A stretch of 64,000 bases of DNA from VGSG01 sp040756375 (GCA_040756375.1 JBFLZC010000006.1:173016-237015); one strand, 5' to 3'. Numbered from the stretch's first letter, positions 17,100-26,118 are shown. The notes: generated from the letters alone by a model not told the origin. Made by a program: numbers and translations.

Positions 17100-17924
17100 T
17101 CAAAAAGTGATCTCCGTGACTTTCACGTCATTTTCCACTCGGGTAACGCCTGGGAATTCCGAGGCTACTTTTGCAGCCTTCTTCTTGTCTTTTTCTTCGG
17201 CAATCCGACCTGCAAGCCTTATCACGCCACCGGGCTCTGCCGTAACGACCACATTGCCGGCTACTGCTGATGTGAGCCTTCTTCGGATCACGGTTTCCAC
17301 TCGTTTTGCAAACGCTCTATCACGGAGCATCTCACGCACATCTTCTTTGTCCGGGACTTTCTCTTTCTTCTTTATCGCCTCGATGAGCACGTCAGCGGCA
17401 TTCGCCGGACTGTATTGAGCTGTATTGATAATGATATCGAACAGAGACCAATCATTCGGATCGCTACGGAAGATCGACCGAATCAGCCTGTCGCGCTCGT
17501 GCTCATGTTTGAGAATGAAATCCTCGGCTTCTTCTCGGGAAAGACCGTGCCTCTCCGTGATACGTGACACTCTCACATCCAGCGGAGCGACTATTCTGGC
17601 CCTGAAGACGCCCGGCACGTCCCGCAGCACTAGCTGAGCCCCGCGACCTATGATGACGACGTTTTCCTGTGCGGCTTGCTCAAATGTGAGGGCTTCGAAC
17701 AGGCTCGTATACGAAGGTCTGTCAAAAAAGAGGCGCTCAAAGAAACCCGGACCGTGCTCGGTTTCGTATATCGTGCAGAGGTCGCCATATTCGGGGTCAC
17801 AGCTTAGCGCAACTTGGTGCACCCGGTCGCGATCTATGAACTCCAGGCCCATTTTCTGAGCCACCGTGGCGGCAATGAGATCCGCATACGCTCCCACTTG
17901 TCTCGAAATGGTAATGATATTCAT
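17100..17924 (-). CDS. Cytidylate-kinase-like protein fused to a BON domain
   Basis: A 274-residue two-domain protein. Residues 1-185 resemble the cytidylate-kinase-like family often found outside nucleotide metabolism (MNIITISRQVGAYADLIAATVAQKMG; VVIIGRGAQLVLRD; RDRLIRSIFRSDPNDWSLFDIIINT). The canonical GPxGxGKS P-loop is replaced by SRQVGAYAD. Residues about 195-272 look like a BON domain (DRAFAKRVETVIRRRLTSAVAGNVVVTAEPGGVIRLAGRIAEE...FPGVTRVENDVKV), normally a periplasmic or lipid-binding fold. It lies between dctM and lutA. A regulatory kinase role for transport is possible but not shown. Confidence 0.78.
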   Translation of the reverse strand: MNIITISRQVGAYADLIAATVAQKMGLEFIDRDRVHQVALSCDPEYGDLCTIYETEHGPGFFERLFFDRPSYTSLFEALTFEQAAQENVVIIGRGAQLVLRDVPGVFRARIVAPLDVRVSRITERHGLSREEAEDFILKHEHERDRLIRSIFRSDPNDWSLFDIIINTAQYSPANAADVLIEAIKKKEKVPDKEDVREMLRDRAFAKRVETVIRRRLTSAVAGNVVVTAEPGGVIRLAGRIAEEKDKKKAAKVASEFPGVTRVENDVKVTEITF

Positions 17925-17968
17925 TTAGTGTCCTCGCTCCGCTCCAGCCTTCCCTCTCTCAAGGGCCG

Positions 17969-19300
17969 TTATTCGCCGAATATGACCTTGGGCAGCCACA
18001 TTATGAGTGGCTCATAGAAGATGCAGCAAAGCAGTCCCACCCATTGCAGGCAAACAAAGGGCACGACACCTTTGTATATGTGCTCGATAGTCATTTCAGG
18101 AGGAGCTATTCCTCTGAGATAGAACAAGGAATAACCGAAAGGAGGGGTAAGAAACGCCATCTGGAGATTCACACAGATCAGCGTTCCGAAATACAGGGGA
18201 TCAAAACCCAGTTCCTGAGCCACAGGACCGAAGACCGGCGTCACAATGAGCAGGATTCCGAGCCAGTCGATGAAACATCCGAGGAAGAAGACAATCCCCA
18301 TCATGATGAAGAGGACCGCCAGGGGGCTGGCCTTGAGACCAAGGAGGAGATCCGCGACTGCGTCGCCTCCGCCCAATCCCATGAAAACCGATTGGAATGC
18401 ATTTCCTCCCACGAACAGAATCATCACCATGGAGGTGATCTTCAGCGTCGCCACGGATGCCTCAACGATCGCGGTCCAGGTCAACTTTCGATAAGCTATG
18501 GCAAGAATCGTCGCTCCCACCGCGCCTAAACCCGCGGCTTCGGTGGTGGTGGCAACACCCACCACGAGGCTCCCAAGCACCATCGCAATAAGAAACACAG
18601 GGGGCAAAAGAGTGGTCACAACCATCCAGACCTTTTGCCCAACAGTGTACATACGCTCCTCAGGGGGCAGGACAGGCCCCATCTGAGGGTTAATGCCGCA
18701 CCTTATGGCTACGTAGGCGATGTACAGACCGGCCAAGAGGAATCCGGGCAGATAAGCCGCAGCGAAGAGCTTACCGACCGACAGGTTGGTCAAACCGCCA
18801 TAAATCACGAGCATTATGCTCGGAGGTATGAGAATGCCCAGAGTTCCGCCCGCGCACACGCATCCCGCGGTCATGGGTATGTCATATCCGCGTTTCAAAA
18901 GGTTAGGCACCGCGATGAGGCCGATAGCGACTTCGGTCGCGCCCACGACGCCGGTGGACGCCGCAAACACCACGCAGACCATGAGTACGGCGATCCCCAG
19001 GCCTCCCCGCACAGGCCCCCATAACACGTGCATGGTGTGGAAGAGCGCCTCTGCAATCCCCGATACATCGAGCATCTGGGCCATAAAAATGAACAGCGGA
19101 ACCGCCACCAAGACATACTCATCCATGACGCCGTAAGTCTTATTTGCAAAAAGCGCAAACACTTGTTCCGGGGAACCGCCCCAGCCTATGAGGCCGAACA
19201 GGACACCTACCGCACCCAAAGAAAAGGCCAGGGGATGCCCCAAAAACAGCGCCACAAACAAGGTGGCAAACATGTAGATGGCTACGCTTTCAGGGCTCAT
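17969..19300 (-). CDS. dctM: TRAP transporter large permease DctM
   Basis: A 443-residue DctM-type membrane subunit with about 12 hydrophobic segments. Typical stretches are PLFIFMAQMLDVSGIAEALF, GGTLGILIPPSIMLVIYG and the C-terminal GIAPPEMTIEHIYKGVVPFVCLQ. It forms the Na+- or H+-driven channel with DctQ, importing the ligand delivered by DctP. It overlaps dctQ by 4 bases (ATGA). Confidence 0.94.
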   Translation of the reverse strand: MSPESVAIYMFATLFVALFLGHPLAFSLGAVGVLFGLIGWGGSPEQVFALFANKTYGVMDEYVLVAVPLFIFMAQMLDVSGIAEALFHTMHVLWGPVRGGLGIAVLMVCVVFAASTGVVGATEVAIGLIAVPNLLKRGYDIPMTAGCVCAGGTLGILIPPSIMLVIYGGLTNLSVGKLFAAAYLPGFLLAGLYIAYVAIRCGINPQMGPVLPPEERMYTVGQKVWMVVTTLLPPVFLIAMVLGSLVVGVATTTEAAGLGAVGATILAIAYRKLTWTAIVEASVATLKITSMVMILFVGGNAFQSVFMGLGGGDAVADLLLGLKASPLAVLFIMMGIVFFLGCFIDWLGILLIVTPVFGPVAQELGFDPLYFGTLICVNLQMAFLTPPFGYSLFYLRGIAPPEMTIEHIYKGVVPFVCLQWVGLLCCIFYEPLIMWLPKVIFGE

Positions 19301-19797
19301 ATCTCTTCTCCCCTCAGCCTGTAGATGTCACGGACAAAACGTGCCAACCCCTGAACGAAAAGCATGATTAGGCCTATCGGCATGATCGTCTTGTAGATGT
19401 ACACAGGGGGCTTCCATGCGCTCCAACTGAGTTCCTTCGTAGCAATTGAGTGACCCGCATACAGCACTGCAGCCCAGCTCAGCCCACCCACAAAAGGCAC
19501 GAAGATGACCAGGAATGTCACTACAGATACCCAGAGCTGGATTCTGACGGGCAACTTCTGATACAAAATGTCGATTCGCACATGCCGGTCATGGAGATAT
19601 GTGTACGCGGCGCCGAGGAGGAAATGTGCGCCGTACAGATACACGGTCATCTCAAAAGCCCATATAGTCGGAGAATGAAAAACCTTTCGGAGGATAACCT
19701 CGTACGTGACAACACCGACAAGAGGCAAGATCAAAAGCGCGACGTACTTACCGATGAATTCGTTGAAAGCATCGACCGCGCGAACGAATTTCTTCAT
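19297..19797 (-). CDS. dctQ: TRAP transporter small permease DctQ
   Basis: A 166-residue protein with four membrane segments and the family pattern GAAYTYLHDRHVRIDILYQKLP in the middle. It couples DctM to the binding protein. An inverted repeat (19833-19859) separates it from dctP, probably limiting its expression relative to the binding protein. Confidence 0.9.
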   Translation of the reverse strand: MKKFVRAVDAFNEFIGKYVALLILPLVGVVTYEVILRKVFHSPTIWAFEMTVYLYGAHFLLGAAYTYLHDRHVRIDILYQKLPVRIQLWVSVVTFLVIFVPFVGGLSWAAVLYAGHSIATKELSWSAWKPPVYIYKTIMPIGLIMLFVQGLARFVRDIYRLRGEEI

Positions 19798-19832
19798 CGC
19801 CGTTCCCTTCCCATGCTGCGATTGCCGAAGGG

Positions 19833-19859
19833 GCCCCGGAAAGCACCGCTCTCCGGGGC
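19833..19859. repeat. Stem-loop between dctP and dctQ
   Basis: GCCCCGGA (19833-19840) pairs with TCCGGGGC (19852-19859) around 11 bases. It lies between the stop of dctP and the start of dctQ with no T-tract. This is the usual place for an mRNA-stabilising hairpin that raises binding-protein levels. Confidence 0.6.
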
Positions 19860-19910
19860 GCGTTCACGAGCAGGCGCGTTATGCCGCTCCACGTCGAAGC
19901 AGCTACATGC

Positions 19911-21086
19911 CTATTGGTAGAGCTTGCCTTTTGTGACTTCGTCGATTGGCCAAGGAGTGGCTCCACTCCGTATTTCACGCCACTTGGCAAAGTCCTTCTT
20001 GAACTGCTCCTGCGAGTCCAGGGCTTTCTTCACATCAGGGTTCTTGGCAGCAAGCTCATCAAGGTACTTCTTGGAGGTTTTGGCGAATTCCGCGATGGTC
20101 TGATCATCCATCCGAACGAACTCCAACTTCTTGCCCATTTCGTCGATGGCTTTGATGTTCAGGTTTTCGATCCACGAGTATGACCACAATTGGGTCTCCT
20201 TTGCGCAGATCTCCACGATGGCTTTCAAGTCGTCAGGCAGCTCGTCCCATTTTTTCTTATTGATGAATATGTCACATTGAACGCTGGGCTGGTGCACGCC
20301 CGGCTGGATGCACCACTTGGTGATCTCATGGAATCCTTGCGGTAGGTCGATCGCGGGGCAGCTAAACTCACACGCGTCGATCACGCCCCTTTCCAGCGCA
20401 AGGTAGATTTCAGGGCCGGGCAAGGGGGTCACACTAGCGCCGAGCCGCGAGAGGATGTCCTGATACCATCCCACGGTTCTGATCTTCATTCCTTTGAAGT
20501 CTTCCATCTTCGTGGCTCGTTTGTTTGAACGGATGCCAAGCTCTTGCCCGCCAATGCCGCAGAAAAGGCCCACCATGCTGTAGGGCTTGTAAAGCTGGTT
20601 GAGCATTTCTTTTCCGCCCCGCTCGTAGTACCAAATGTTGTACCCCTCTACGTCCAAACCAAACGGGACCGAGGCGAAAGCCACGAACGCCTCATTTTTC
20701 CCTTTCCAGTAACCCGGCCAGGCATGGCCGAGATCAAGGGTGCCCTTTGAGACCGCGTCGAAGACCTCCATAGCCGGCACTATCGCGCCGGTCTGGAACA
20801 CCTTGATATCGAGGCGCCCACCGCTGGCAGCCCTAACGCTATCCGCGAAATGCACGAGGAAATCATGAAAGAGCAGTCCGCCCCACGGATCGCTCGCGCG
20901 CCAGGTGAACTTCTTGTCCGAGGTTGTCCATCGTTTGCCTTTCCACTCTTTGGCTCTCTGATCCTCGCCGAATTTCTCGATCTTCTTTCCGGCCTGCTTT
21001 TCCTGGGCGAACGAGTAGGTTGCCGTACCACTCGCCACCGCAAGCGCCGTGATCAGCGCAAGCATTGTCACTGCTATTTTTCTCAT
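19911..21086 (-). CDS. dctP: TRAP transporter substrate-binding protein DctP
   Basis: A 391-residue periplasmic solute receptor. Signal peptide residues 1-28 (MRKIAVTMLALITALAVASG...FAQ). The mature part begins with an unusual Lys-rich stretch and then follows DctP family features: FKGMKIRTVGWYQDILSRLGASVTPLPGPEIYLALERGVIDACEFS, including the Arg that binds the ligand carboxylate. The start at 21086 is chosen for the signal peptide and GGAGG about 9 bases upstream; longer in-frame readings have no Shine-Dalgarno. Co-transcription with lutABC suggests lactate or another 2-hydroxy or oxo acid as ligand (inference). Confidence 0.9.
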   Translation of the reverse strand: MRKIAVTMLALITALAVASGTATYSFAQEKQAGKKIEKFGEDQRAKEWKGKRWTTSDKKFTWRASDPWGGLLFHDFLVHFADSVRAASGGRLDIKVFQTGAIVPAMEVFDAVSKGTLDLGHAWPGYWKGKNEAFVAFASVPFGLDVEGYNIWYYERGGKEMLNQLYKPYSMVGLFCGIGGQELGIRSNKRATKMEDFKGMKIRTVGWYQDILSRLGASVTPLPGPEIYLALERGVIDACEFSCPAIDLPQGFHEITKWCIQPGVHQPSVQCDIFINKKKWDELPDDLKAIVEICAKETQLWSYSWIENLNIKAIDEMGKKLEFVRMDDQTIAEFAKTSKKYLDELAAKNPDVKKALDSQEQFKKDFAKWREIRSGATPWPIDEVTKGKLYQ

Positions 21087-21484
21087 TCCGCGTTCCTCCG
21101 CTGAATCTATTGGAATTGTGAGCGATTTCGACGTGCCGGACCACCTTGGGAATGCATCACCTCCTCTCATACGGGAGCCGGCAATCTGCGGTTCATCAGG
21201 AAAGAGAACGAAAGCCGTCCCCGCTCCTGTCTTTTCCTCGGCTGTCATATCCGTGTGATAGGTCTTGATCGACCCATCCAAACGAACGAAGTGGTGAATC
21301 CGCCAAGATTGCCTCTGTGTATCTTGAGCCTGAGCCGTTTGAGGTATGTCGGCAAAGAGTGAAAGGCGCCACGGGAACAGGAGACCAGCTTTGGGCCAGG
21401 GGATGGGACATGAGACGCGATGGCAGACGCTTGCGGTCTCGCGTTGTTCGAGTTCGTGGCGCCATGGGTCATACACCTGATAAA

Positions 21485-21497
21485 GTGGTATGACCAC
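21485..21497. promoter_or_regulatory. FadR/PdhR-type operator candidate
   Basis: GTGGTATGACCAC, perfect 5-bp arms around ATG. The core TGGTNNGACCA is the pattern bound by GntR-family FadR and PdhR proteins. It lies in the 500-base divergent gap between dctP and the FCD-type GntR regulator gene, so that regulator is the obvious binder. Confidence 0.6.
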
Positions 21498-21519
21498 CAG
21501 GCCACATAACATCATTGCT

Positions 21520-21560
21520 TGTCAAGTCATTTTTACACGGCGCGGCTAAAAGACTTGACA
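21520..21560. promoter_or_regulatory. Long inverted repeat in the dctP-regulator gap
   Basis: TGTCAAGTC (21520-21528) and its exact complement GACTTGACA (21552-21560) are 23 bases apart. Each arm contains a TTGACA, one reading toward dctP and one toward the regulator, so they may be paired -35 elements of divergent promoters or a second operator. I could not match good -10 boxes to them. Confidence 0.4.
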
Positions 21561-21590
21561 GCCCGCATCCTCTTGCGTATTCAGCTTCTT

Positions 21591-22334
21591 ATGGCGCTCG
21601 ACACAAAAGACTCCCCCCAGCCACTCTTCCAACGCGTTCGACCGGAACGCATCTCAGATAGGGTCGCCAAGCAGCTCAAAGATGTCATCAGTCAAGGGCT
21701 CTTCCGTGCCGGCGATCGCCTCCCGTCCGAGCGTGAACTCGCCGAACAGATGGGGGTGAGCCGCCCCTCGGTCCGCCAGGCCCTCCAGCAACTAGAGCTT
21801 CAGGGAATTGTTGAAACACTGCACGGTGGCGGGACTATCGTAAGGAACATCACGGAGCAAGAAATCCAGAAACCGATGGAGGTGTTTCTGGGGGATGACC
21901 GGCAGCGTGTCCTCGAACTAACCGAAGTCCGGGCCTACATGGAAGCTTTGTCCGCGAGACAAGCCGCAATAAATCGTTCGGAGGAAGAGCTTGCCCGGAT
22001 CCGTTACTATCTGGAAGAGATGGAGCACGACCTTGAGAAAGGGGAAATCCGTTACGAAATCGATTTCAAATTCCACACCGAAGTGGCCGCGGCCGCGCAC
22101 AACACGATCTTTCTCCATTTGATGAGCAGCATTTACCAGTTGATCAATTATTCCATCAAAATTCACAGAGAACAGATGTTCGTCGCCAGGGAATCTCAGG
22201 AAAGGATTCTCAATCACCACCTCAGGATCTTCAAGGCCATTCAGAATAGGGACCCTGATGAAGCGGAGGCTGCCATGAAAGAGCACCTCCTCTTTGTGGT
22301 CGAAGAGTTCAGGAAGTGGTCTGCGCCGCAGTAG
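21591..22334 (+). CDS. GntR-family regulator, FadR/LldR (FCD) subfamily
   Basis: A 247-residue repressor or activator. The N-terminal winged helix (about 10-80) has LKDVISQGLFRAGDRLPSERELAEQMGVSRPSVRQALQQLELQGIVET. The C-terminal all-helical FCD ligand domain has ELTEVRAYMEALSARQAA, FHTEVAAAAHNTIFLHLM and NHHLRIFKAI, which supply the Asp/His metal-ligand residues. The ATG at 21591 gives the expected length. Divergent from the TRAP-lut operon, it is the likely lactate-responsive regulator (analogous to LldR/LutR in role). Its 3' end overlaps the convergent kinase gene by 26 bases. Confidence 0.9.
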   Translation: MALDTKDSPQPLFQRVRPERISDRVAKQLKDVISQGLFRAGDRLPSERELAEQMGVSRPSVRQALQQLELQGIVETLHGGGTIVRNITEQEIQKPMEVFLGDDRQRVLELTEVRAYMEALSARQAAINRSEEELARIRYYLEEMEHDLEKGEIRYEIDFKFHTEVAAAAHNTIFLHLMSSIYQLINYSIKIHREQMFVARESQERILNHHLRIFKAIQNRDPDEAEAAMKEHLLFVVEEFRKWSAPQ

Positions 22335-24699
22335 CAGTTACTTCGCGAACAGACTGCAACAGCTTCTTAACACTAATGGGTTTCTCCACAAGTGCATCCA
22401 CCCCTGACTCTGCCAGCTTGGTCTGTTCGAGAGCCTGCCCGCCCCAACCGGTCAGCAGGATAAAGGGTACCTTCGGGACGCTTCGCTCTCGACACAGCTC
22501 CTGGATCGCTTTGCCCACCTCCCAGCCGTTCATACCGGGCATGGCGAGGTCGCATATTACCAGGTCTATTTTGCGGTCCTGGAATATTTCCAAGGCCTGC
22601 TCCCCCGAGGTCGCGGAAAAGGCTTTTAGACCGCAACGAGTCAGTGTCTTTTCCACAAGTCTAGTTATGGGCGGCATGTCGTCTACGATCAAAACGCTAA
22701 GATCCTGGGCGAGTGCGCTCTCCTGCTCGGTCGGCGCCCTTTCGCCCGGTTCAGGAGCCAGAGGCAGCTTGACCGTGAACACAGTACCCTTTCCTTGTGT
22801 GCTCTCAACCGAGATCTCGCCCCCGTGACGCTGTACAATGCCATGACTCACAGAGAGGCCCATTCCTGTCCCGATGCCAACTCCCTTGGTGCCCCAGAAG
22901 GGCTCGAAAACCTTGCCCAGGTCTGATCGTGCGATGCCGTGGCCGGTGTCATGTACTCTAACGACCGCTTGGTCGTCTTCTCGAGCAAGGTCGATTCGGA
23001 TCTCGCCCTTTTGAGAGATGGCCTCCACCGCGTTCTTGATCAAGTTGACCAAAACCTCGAAGAGCTCGCTCTCGACCCCTTTGACGAGGCATCCTTTCGC
23101 AATGTGCTTATTCATGGTGATGTGGATGCCTTCCTTTTCTGCCAAGCTGCGCCACAGAGGCTTGCTCACTTCGATGGCCTGATTCAAGAGCTGCGAGAGG
23201 TCCAGGGCTGTAGCTTCAGAAGGTCCCATGTCAGCCCGAACCCTGGCGAAATCCTGGAGGTTTCTCACTGTTGCGGCCCCGGACCTAGCGGTTACCAGAA
23301 CCTGCTCCATAAATTCTCGGGCGCTCTCCTCGTTGCCTGACTCCAGATCCTGAAGAGCAAGTTCTAGGTTCCCGATAACGATTTGCAGAAGGTTGTTGAA
23401 GTTATGCGCCACTCCCCCCGCAAGATCTGCTATCGCGGTCAGGCGTTCCGTTCTTAAGAGAACCTGTTCCGCCTTTTTCGTTTCCGTTATGTCTCGAATG
23501 GACTCAATGGCGCCGATAATATTCCCCTGTTCGTCATACAGCGGGCGGGCCGTGTTCCAAAGGTAGCGGCTGCCAAGTTTCGAGGCTTCCGGGTTGGATT
23601 CGGAGACGAGCATGTCCCCTTGCTTCTTAACGTACGCGTATCGCTGCTCGATCGCAGGGTCAGGCCTGGTTGCCAGATCGATGAGCACCGGCCTTCTGTC
23701 CGAATAGAACGCCAGCGAATACTCGCAGTTGCCCTTGCCAAGCATGTCGAGCGCCTTTACCCCAGTCAATTCTTCAATGGCTCGATTCCAAAAAACGACG
23801 CGGCCTTCCCGATCGATCACAAAGGTGGCATCGGGCAGGAAGTCTATGATCTGCGTCATAAGCTGCTCTTTGCGCTTGAGCTCTTCCTCCGCCAGCTTGC
23901 GTTCGGAGACGTCCGTAACGAAAACGAGCGCTGCTGGCCTCTGATCCCATTGAATCATCACCGCATCCTGCTCGACCCACTTGACCTTCCCGGTTTTGGT
24001 AACAATTCGGAGCACGTATCGACTGGGGAAGGTTTCACCGGCTAATCTGCGGTAATGGCGGTCAAGCACCGTGTTCCTGTCATCGGGGTGGACAAAGGGT
24101 TCAAACGGCTGGTCTAGCAATTCCTCCAGAGCGCACTCCGCCAACTTGGCGGTAGCGGGGTTGACGAACCGAAACTTCCCGTCTTGGAGCACATAGATTC
24201 CTTCCCGGGCCTTTTCCACCACCTGACGGTATTTCTCTTCGCTCTCAGCCAAGGCCTCCCTGATGCGCTTGCGGTCGGTAATATCTTCGCAAACAGCGAC
24301 CGAATACTTCTTGCGTCCCTCAGCATCTGGGATCACAGAGATGTTGAGGCGCCCCCATGCGATTTGTCCGTCCTTGCGGACGTATCGAGTCTCCAAAACG
24401 TACCCGGGTCGCTCACCTCGAGCCAACGAGTCATACAGTTCTCTGTCACGAGCCAGGTCCTCCGGATGAGTGAATTTTGAGAAGTGCATCCCCACCAGCT
24501 CCGCACGAGGGTATCCTAGGAACCGACCGGCAGCTTCATTCGCCTCCAGCACAAAACCGTTCTTGTCAACAAGAGCCACCATTACCGCGGCGTTCTCGAA
24601 AATTGAACGAAAGCGCTCCTCACTCTCCTTGAGGGCCTGTTCGATTCCCGCGGTTTCGGCAGTTGCCTGTCGCTTGTCGCTCTTGTCCTGGTCTTTCAT
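22309..24699 (-). CDS. Hybrid histidine kinase, three PAS domains and receiver
   Basis: A 796-residue soluble sensor kinase with no membrane segments. Three PAS/PAC units (about 25-145, 150-275 and 285-410), an H-box region LAGGVAHNFNNLLQIVIGNLELA (His about 428), an ATPase domain with N-box NLIKNAVEAI and G-box DTGHGIARSDL/GTGMGLSVSHGIV, then a C-terminal receiver (about 685-790) with acceptor Asp in LVICDLAMPGMNG. The VAHNFNN H-box is typical of complex cytoplasmic kinases. The start has GGAGGG 7 bases upstream. No output regulator gene adjoins, so the target is unknown. Confidence 0.92.
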   Translation of the reverse strand: MKDQDKSDKRQATAETAGIEQALKESEERFRSIFENAAVMVALVDKNGFVLEANEAAGRFLGYPRAELVGMHFSKFTHPEDLARDRELYDSLARGERPGYVLETRYVRKDGQIAWGRLNISVIPDAEGRKKYSVAVCEDITDRKRIREALAESEEKYRQVVEKAREGIYVLQDGKFRFVNPATAKLAECALEELLDQPFEPFVHPDDRNTVLDRHYRRLAGETFPSRYVLRIVTKTGKVKWVEQDAVMIQWDQRPAALVFVTDVSERKLAEEELKRKEQLMTQIIDFLPDATFVIDREGRVVFWNRAIEELTGVKALDMLGKGNCEYSLAFYSDRRPVLIDLATRPDPAIEQRYAYVKKQGDMLVSESNPEASKLGSRYLWNTARPLYDEQGNIIGAIESIRDITETKKAEQVLLRTERLTAIADLAGGVAHNFNNLLQIVIGNLELALQDLESGNEESAREFMEQVLVTARSGAATVRNLQDFARVRADMGPSEATALDLSQLLNQAIEVSKPLWRSLAEKEGIHITMNKHIAKGCLVKGVESELFEVLVNLIKNAVEAISQKGEIRIDLAREDDQAVVRVHDTGHGIARSDLGKVFEPFWGTKGVGIGTGMGLSVSHGIVQRHGGEISVESTQGKGTVFTVKLPLAPEPGERAPTEQESALAQDLSVLIVDDMPPITRLVEKTLTRCGLKAFSATSGEQALEIFQDRKIDLVICDLAMPGMNGWEVGKAIQELCRERSVPKVPFILLTGWGGQALEQTKLAESGVDALVEKPISVKKLLQSVREVTATAAQTTS

Positions 24700-25087
24700 A
24701 GCGCCCTCCAGGAGGCGTATTTCAGAGCTTCGTCATGCCCGATGGCTAAGGAAGTCGTAGCCGGATCGACTTCAAAAGTGTGCAAACTGACTGACAAAAC
24801 GATCAAAAAAGGCATTTACGTTGTTGAAATGGCCGATGATATTGAGCGCATTCGCAAGGGTCAATAATTACGTTTCTGAATTCAGATTATCGGCGACTCT
24901 AAACCATGTAACCCTTTTAAATACTTAAGGAAGTGAGCAACTACTAGTCGTGTATCAGTAGATTGGGTATTCAGCCTACCTTACCGGTCGATACCAGGCT
25001 TTCCGAAAGGGATACTGTCTCCGCCTGGTCGCCGAACAACGCTTCGTCGGCGTGAGCCTTAACCGTATGATTCCCAAGGGCTGGTAT
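24700..25087. other. Intergenic stretch with little to report
   Basis: Apart from a doubtful 41-codon ORF (24742-24867) I see no gene, RNA or repeat. The A/T-rich part at 24870-24930 could hold the promoter of the small membrane protein or kinase gene, but no good hexamer pair was found. Confidence 0.4.
24742..24867 (+). CDS. Possible 41-residue protein (doubtful)
   Basis: An ATG-to-TAA frame encoding MAKEVVAGSTSKVCKLTDKT and a further 21 mostly polar residues. The composition looks protein-like, but no Shine-Dalgarno precedes the ATG and no promoter is evident. It starts 42 bases from the divergent kinase start. It could be a chance frame. Confidence 0.2.
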   Translation: MAKEVVAGSTSKVCKLTDKTIKKGIYVVEMADDIERIRKGQ

Positions 25088-25294
25088 TCACTGCTCTTTT
25101 TCGGAAATCGCAGCGAACTTCCTCATGAGAATACTGGACGACGGCTGTCCTTCGTCAGCCCTGCACAAAAGGCCTTCCTTGCCGAAAGTCGCGTTAACCA
25201 GATGACTCCCCAATTTCCATCCTACTCCCAGAGCGAAGCCGAGCGCGGCCCAGCCTAAGATCCTCAAAGGGACGACGAATGCACTCGGGACCAT
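25088..25294 (-). CDS. Small membrane protein, 68 residues
   Basis: Starts MVPSAFVVPLRILGWAALGF, giving one hydrophobic, Gly-rich helix (about residues 5-32) followed by a polar tail ending SSSILMRKFAAISEKEQ. The ATG at 25294 is supported by GGAGGTGATC just upstream; a longer in-frame reading has no ribosome site. No family recognised. It stands alone between long non-coding stretches. Confidence 0.55.
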   Translation of the reverse strand: MVPSAFVVPLRILGWAALGFALGVGWKLGSHLVNATFGKEGLLCRADEGQPSSSILMRKFAAISEKEQ

Positions 25295-25687
25295 GATCAC
25301 CTCCGGTCTAATGGGGATACAGTTACCGCGGCCATGAAGACGCGCCAAGAATGGAGCCCCATAGCCTCGGTCGGGTTCAAAGTAGCACCTATTCTCATTA
25401 TAGAAGGTTGCCGGTCAACAGTGAAGCAGGAAGCACAGACGTGGGATACGAATACACTCGCGCGCGTTACTCTCCACGTGACTGAATGGTTACGCGTGCG
25501 GTGAATGGGGCAGGACGCGGAAACCGGGTGAATCCCGCCGTCAGGCAAAGATTGCACCCGGTGGATTCATGAGAGATGGGGATATGCGCTTGGCCGCGAG
25601 AATTCACGTGCGGGGCGTACAAGATCGTGGCGATATCGAAACGCAACGGCCATCGAAAATAGGGACATCCAGCAGCTCAGACGGTAC
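25295..25687. other. Intergenic stretch with no recognised element
   Basis: No gene with a ribosome site and no clear repeat. A partly symmetrical pair (ACCGGGTGAATCC near 25523 and CACCCGGTGGATTC near 25557) is too imperfect to call. Confidence 0.4.
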
Positions 25688-26035
25688 TCACTCAACGCCC
25701 TTCATGCACTTGTCCGCCTCTTCGGTGGACTTGCGGTAGAGCTGACGATACTTAGCCTCCATCGCCCGGTTTTCATCATACATGGAGAAGAGCTTGTCCA
25801 TCCCGGAGATCGTGGCTTGATTCTTCGGCAGTCTGGCCATCTGTTCGATTTGGACCATGAGTCCTTGCGCTTGTCGGTTGTGCGCGTCTGCCTTTGCCTC
25901 GTAAGCGCGCGCGTTGTTCACCAGCTCCTGGCAGAGGGCCAAGTACCAGGTTCGGCTGGCATGGGCGTTTCCGACGGGGAGGATGAGCGCAATCGCGACG
26001 AGTGCGATGAGGACTGAAGAGGTACAGAATTTCAT
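25688..26035 (-). CDS. Small secreted hypothetical protein
   Basis: A 115-residue protein with a clear signal peptide (MKFCTSSVLIALVAIALILPVGNAHA) and a mature helical, probably coiled-coil domain (NNARAYEAKADAHNRQAQGLMVQIEQMARLPKN...AMEAKYRQLYRKSTEEADKCMKG). Cys residues near both ends (ALCQEL and DKCMKG) may form a disulfide. The start at 26035 gives the best signal peptide. A 20-bp AT-rich palindrome lies 64 bases upstream. Function unknown. Confidence 0.65.
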   Translation of the reverse strand: MKFCTSSVLIALVAIALILPVGNAHASRTWYLALCQELVNNARAYEAKADAHNRQAQGLMVQIEQMARLPKNQATISGMDKLFSMYDENRAMEAKYRQLYRKSTEEADKCMKGVE

Positions 26036-26098
26036 CTCGGACCCTCTCAGCATTTTTAGCGCTATATAGCAGTACTACCAAAAATAATCAAATAAAAA

Positions 26099-26118
26099 GT
26101 TGATAAACTTTTATCAAC
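26099..26118. promoter_or_regulatory. AT-rich palindrome upstream of the secreted-protein gene
   Basis: GTTGATAAA-CT-TTTATCAAC, perfect 9-bp arms. On the minus strand its TTGATA can serve as a -35 with TATTTG 17 bases further as -10, so a protein bound here would block transcription of the gene at 25688-26035. The surrounding 100 bases are much more AT-rich than the rest of the window. Confidence 0.5.
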
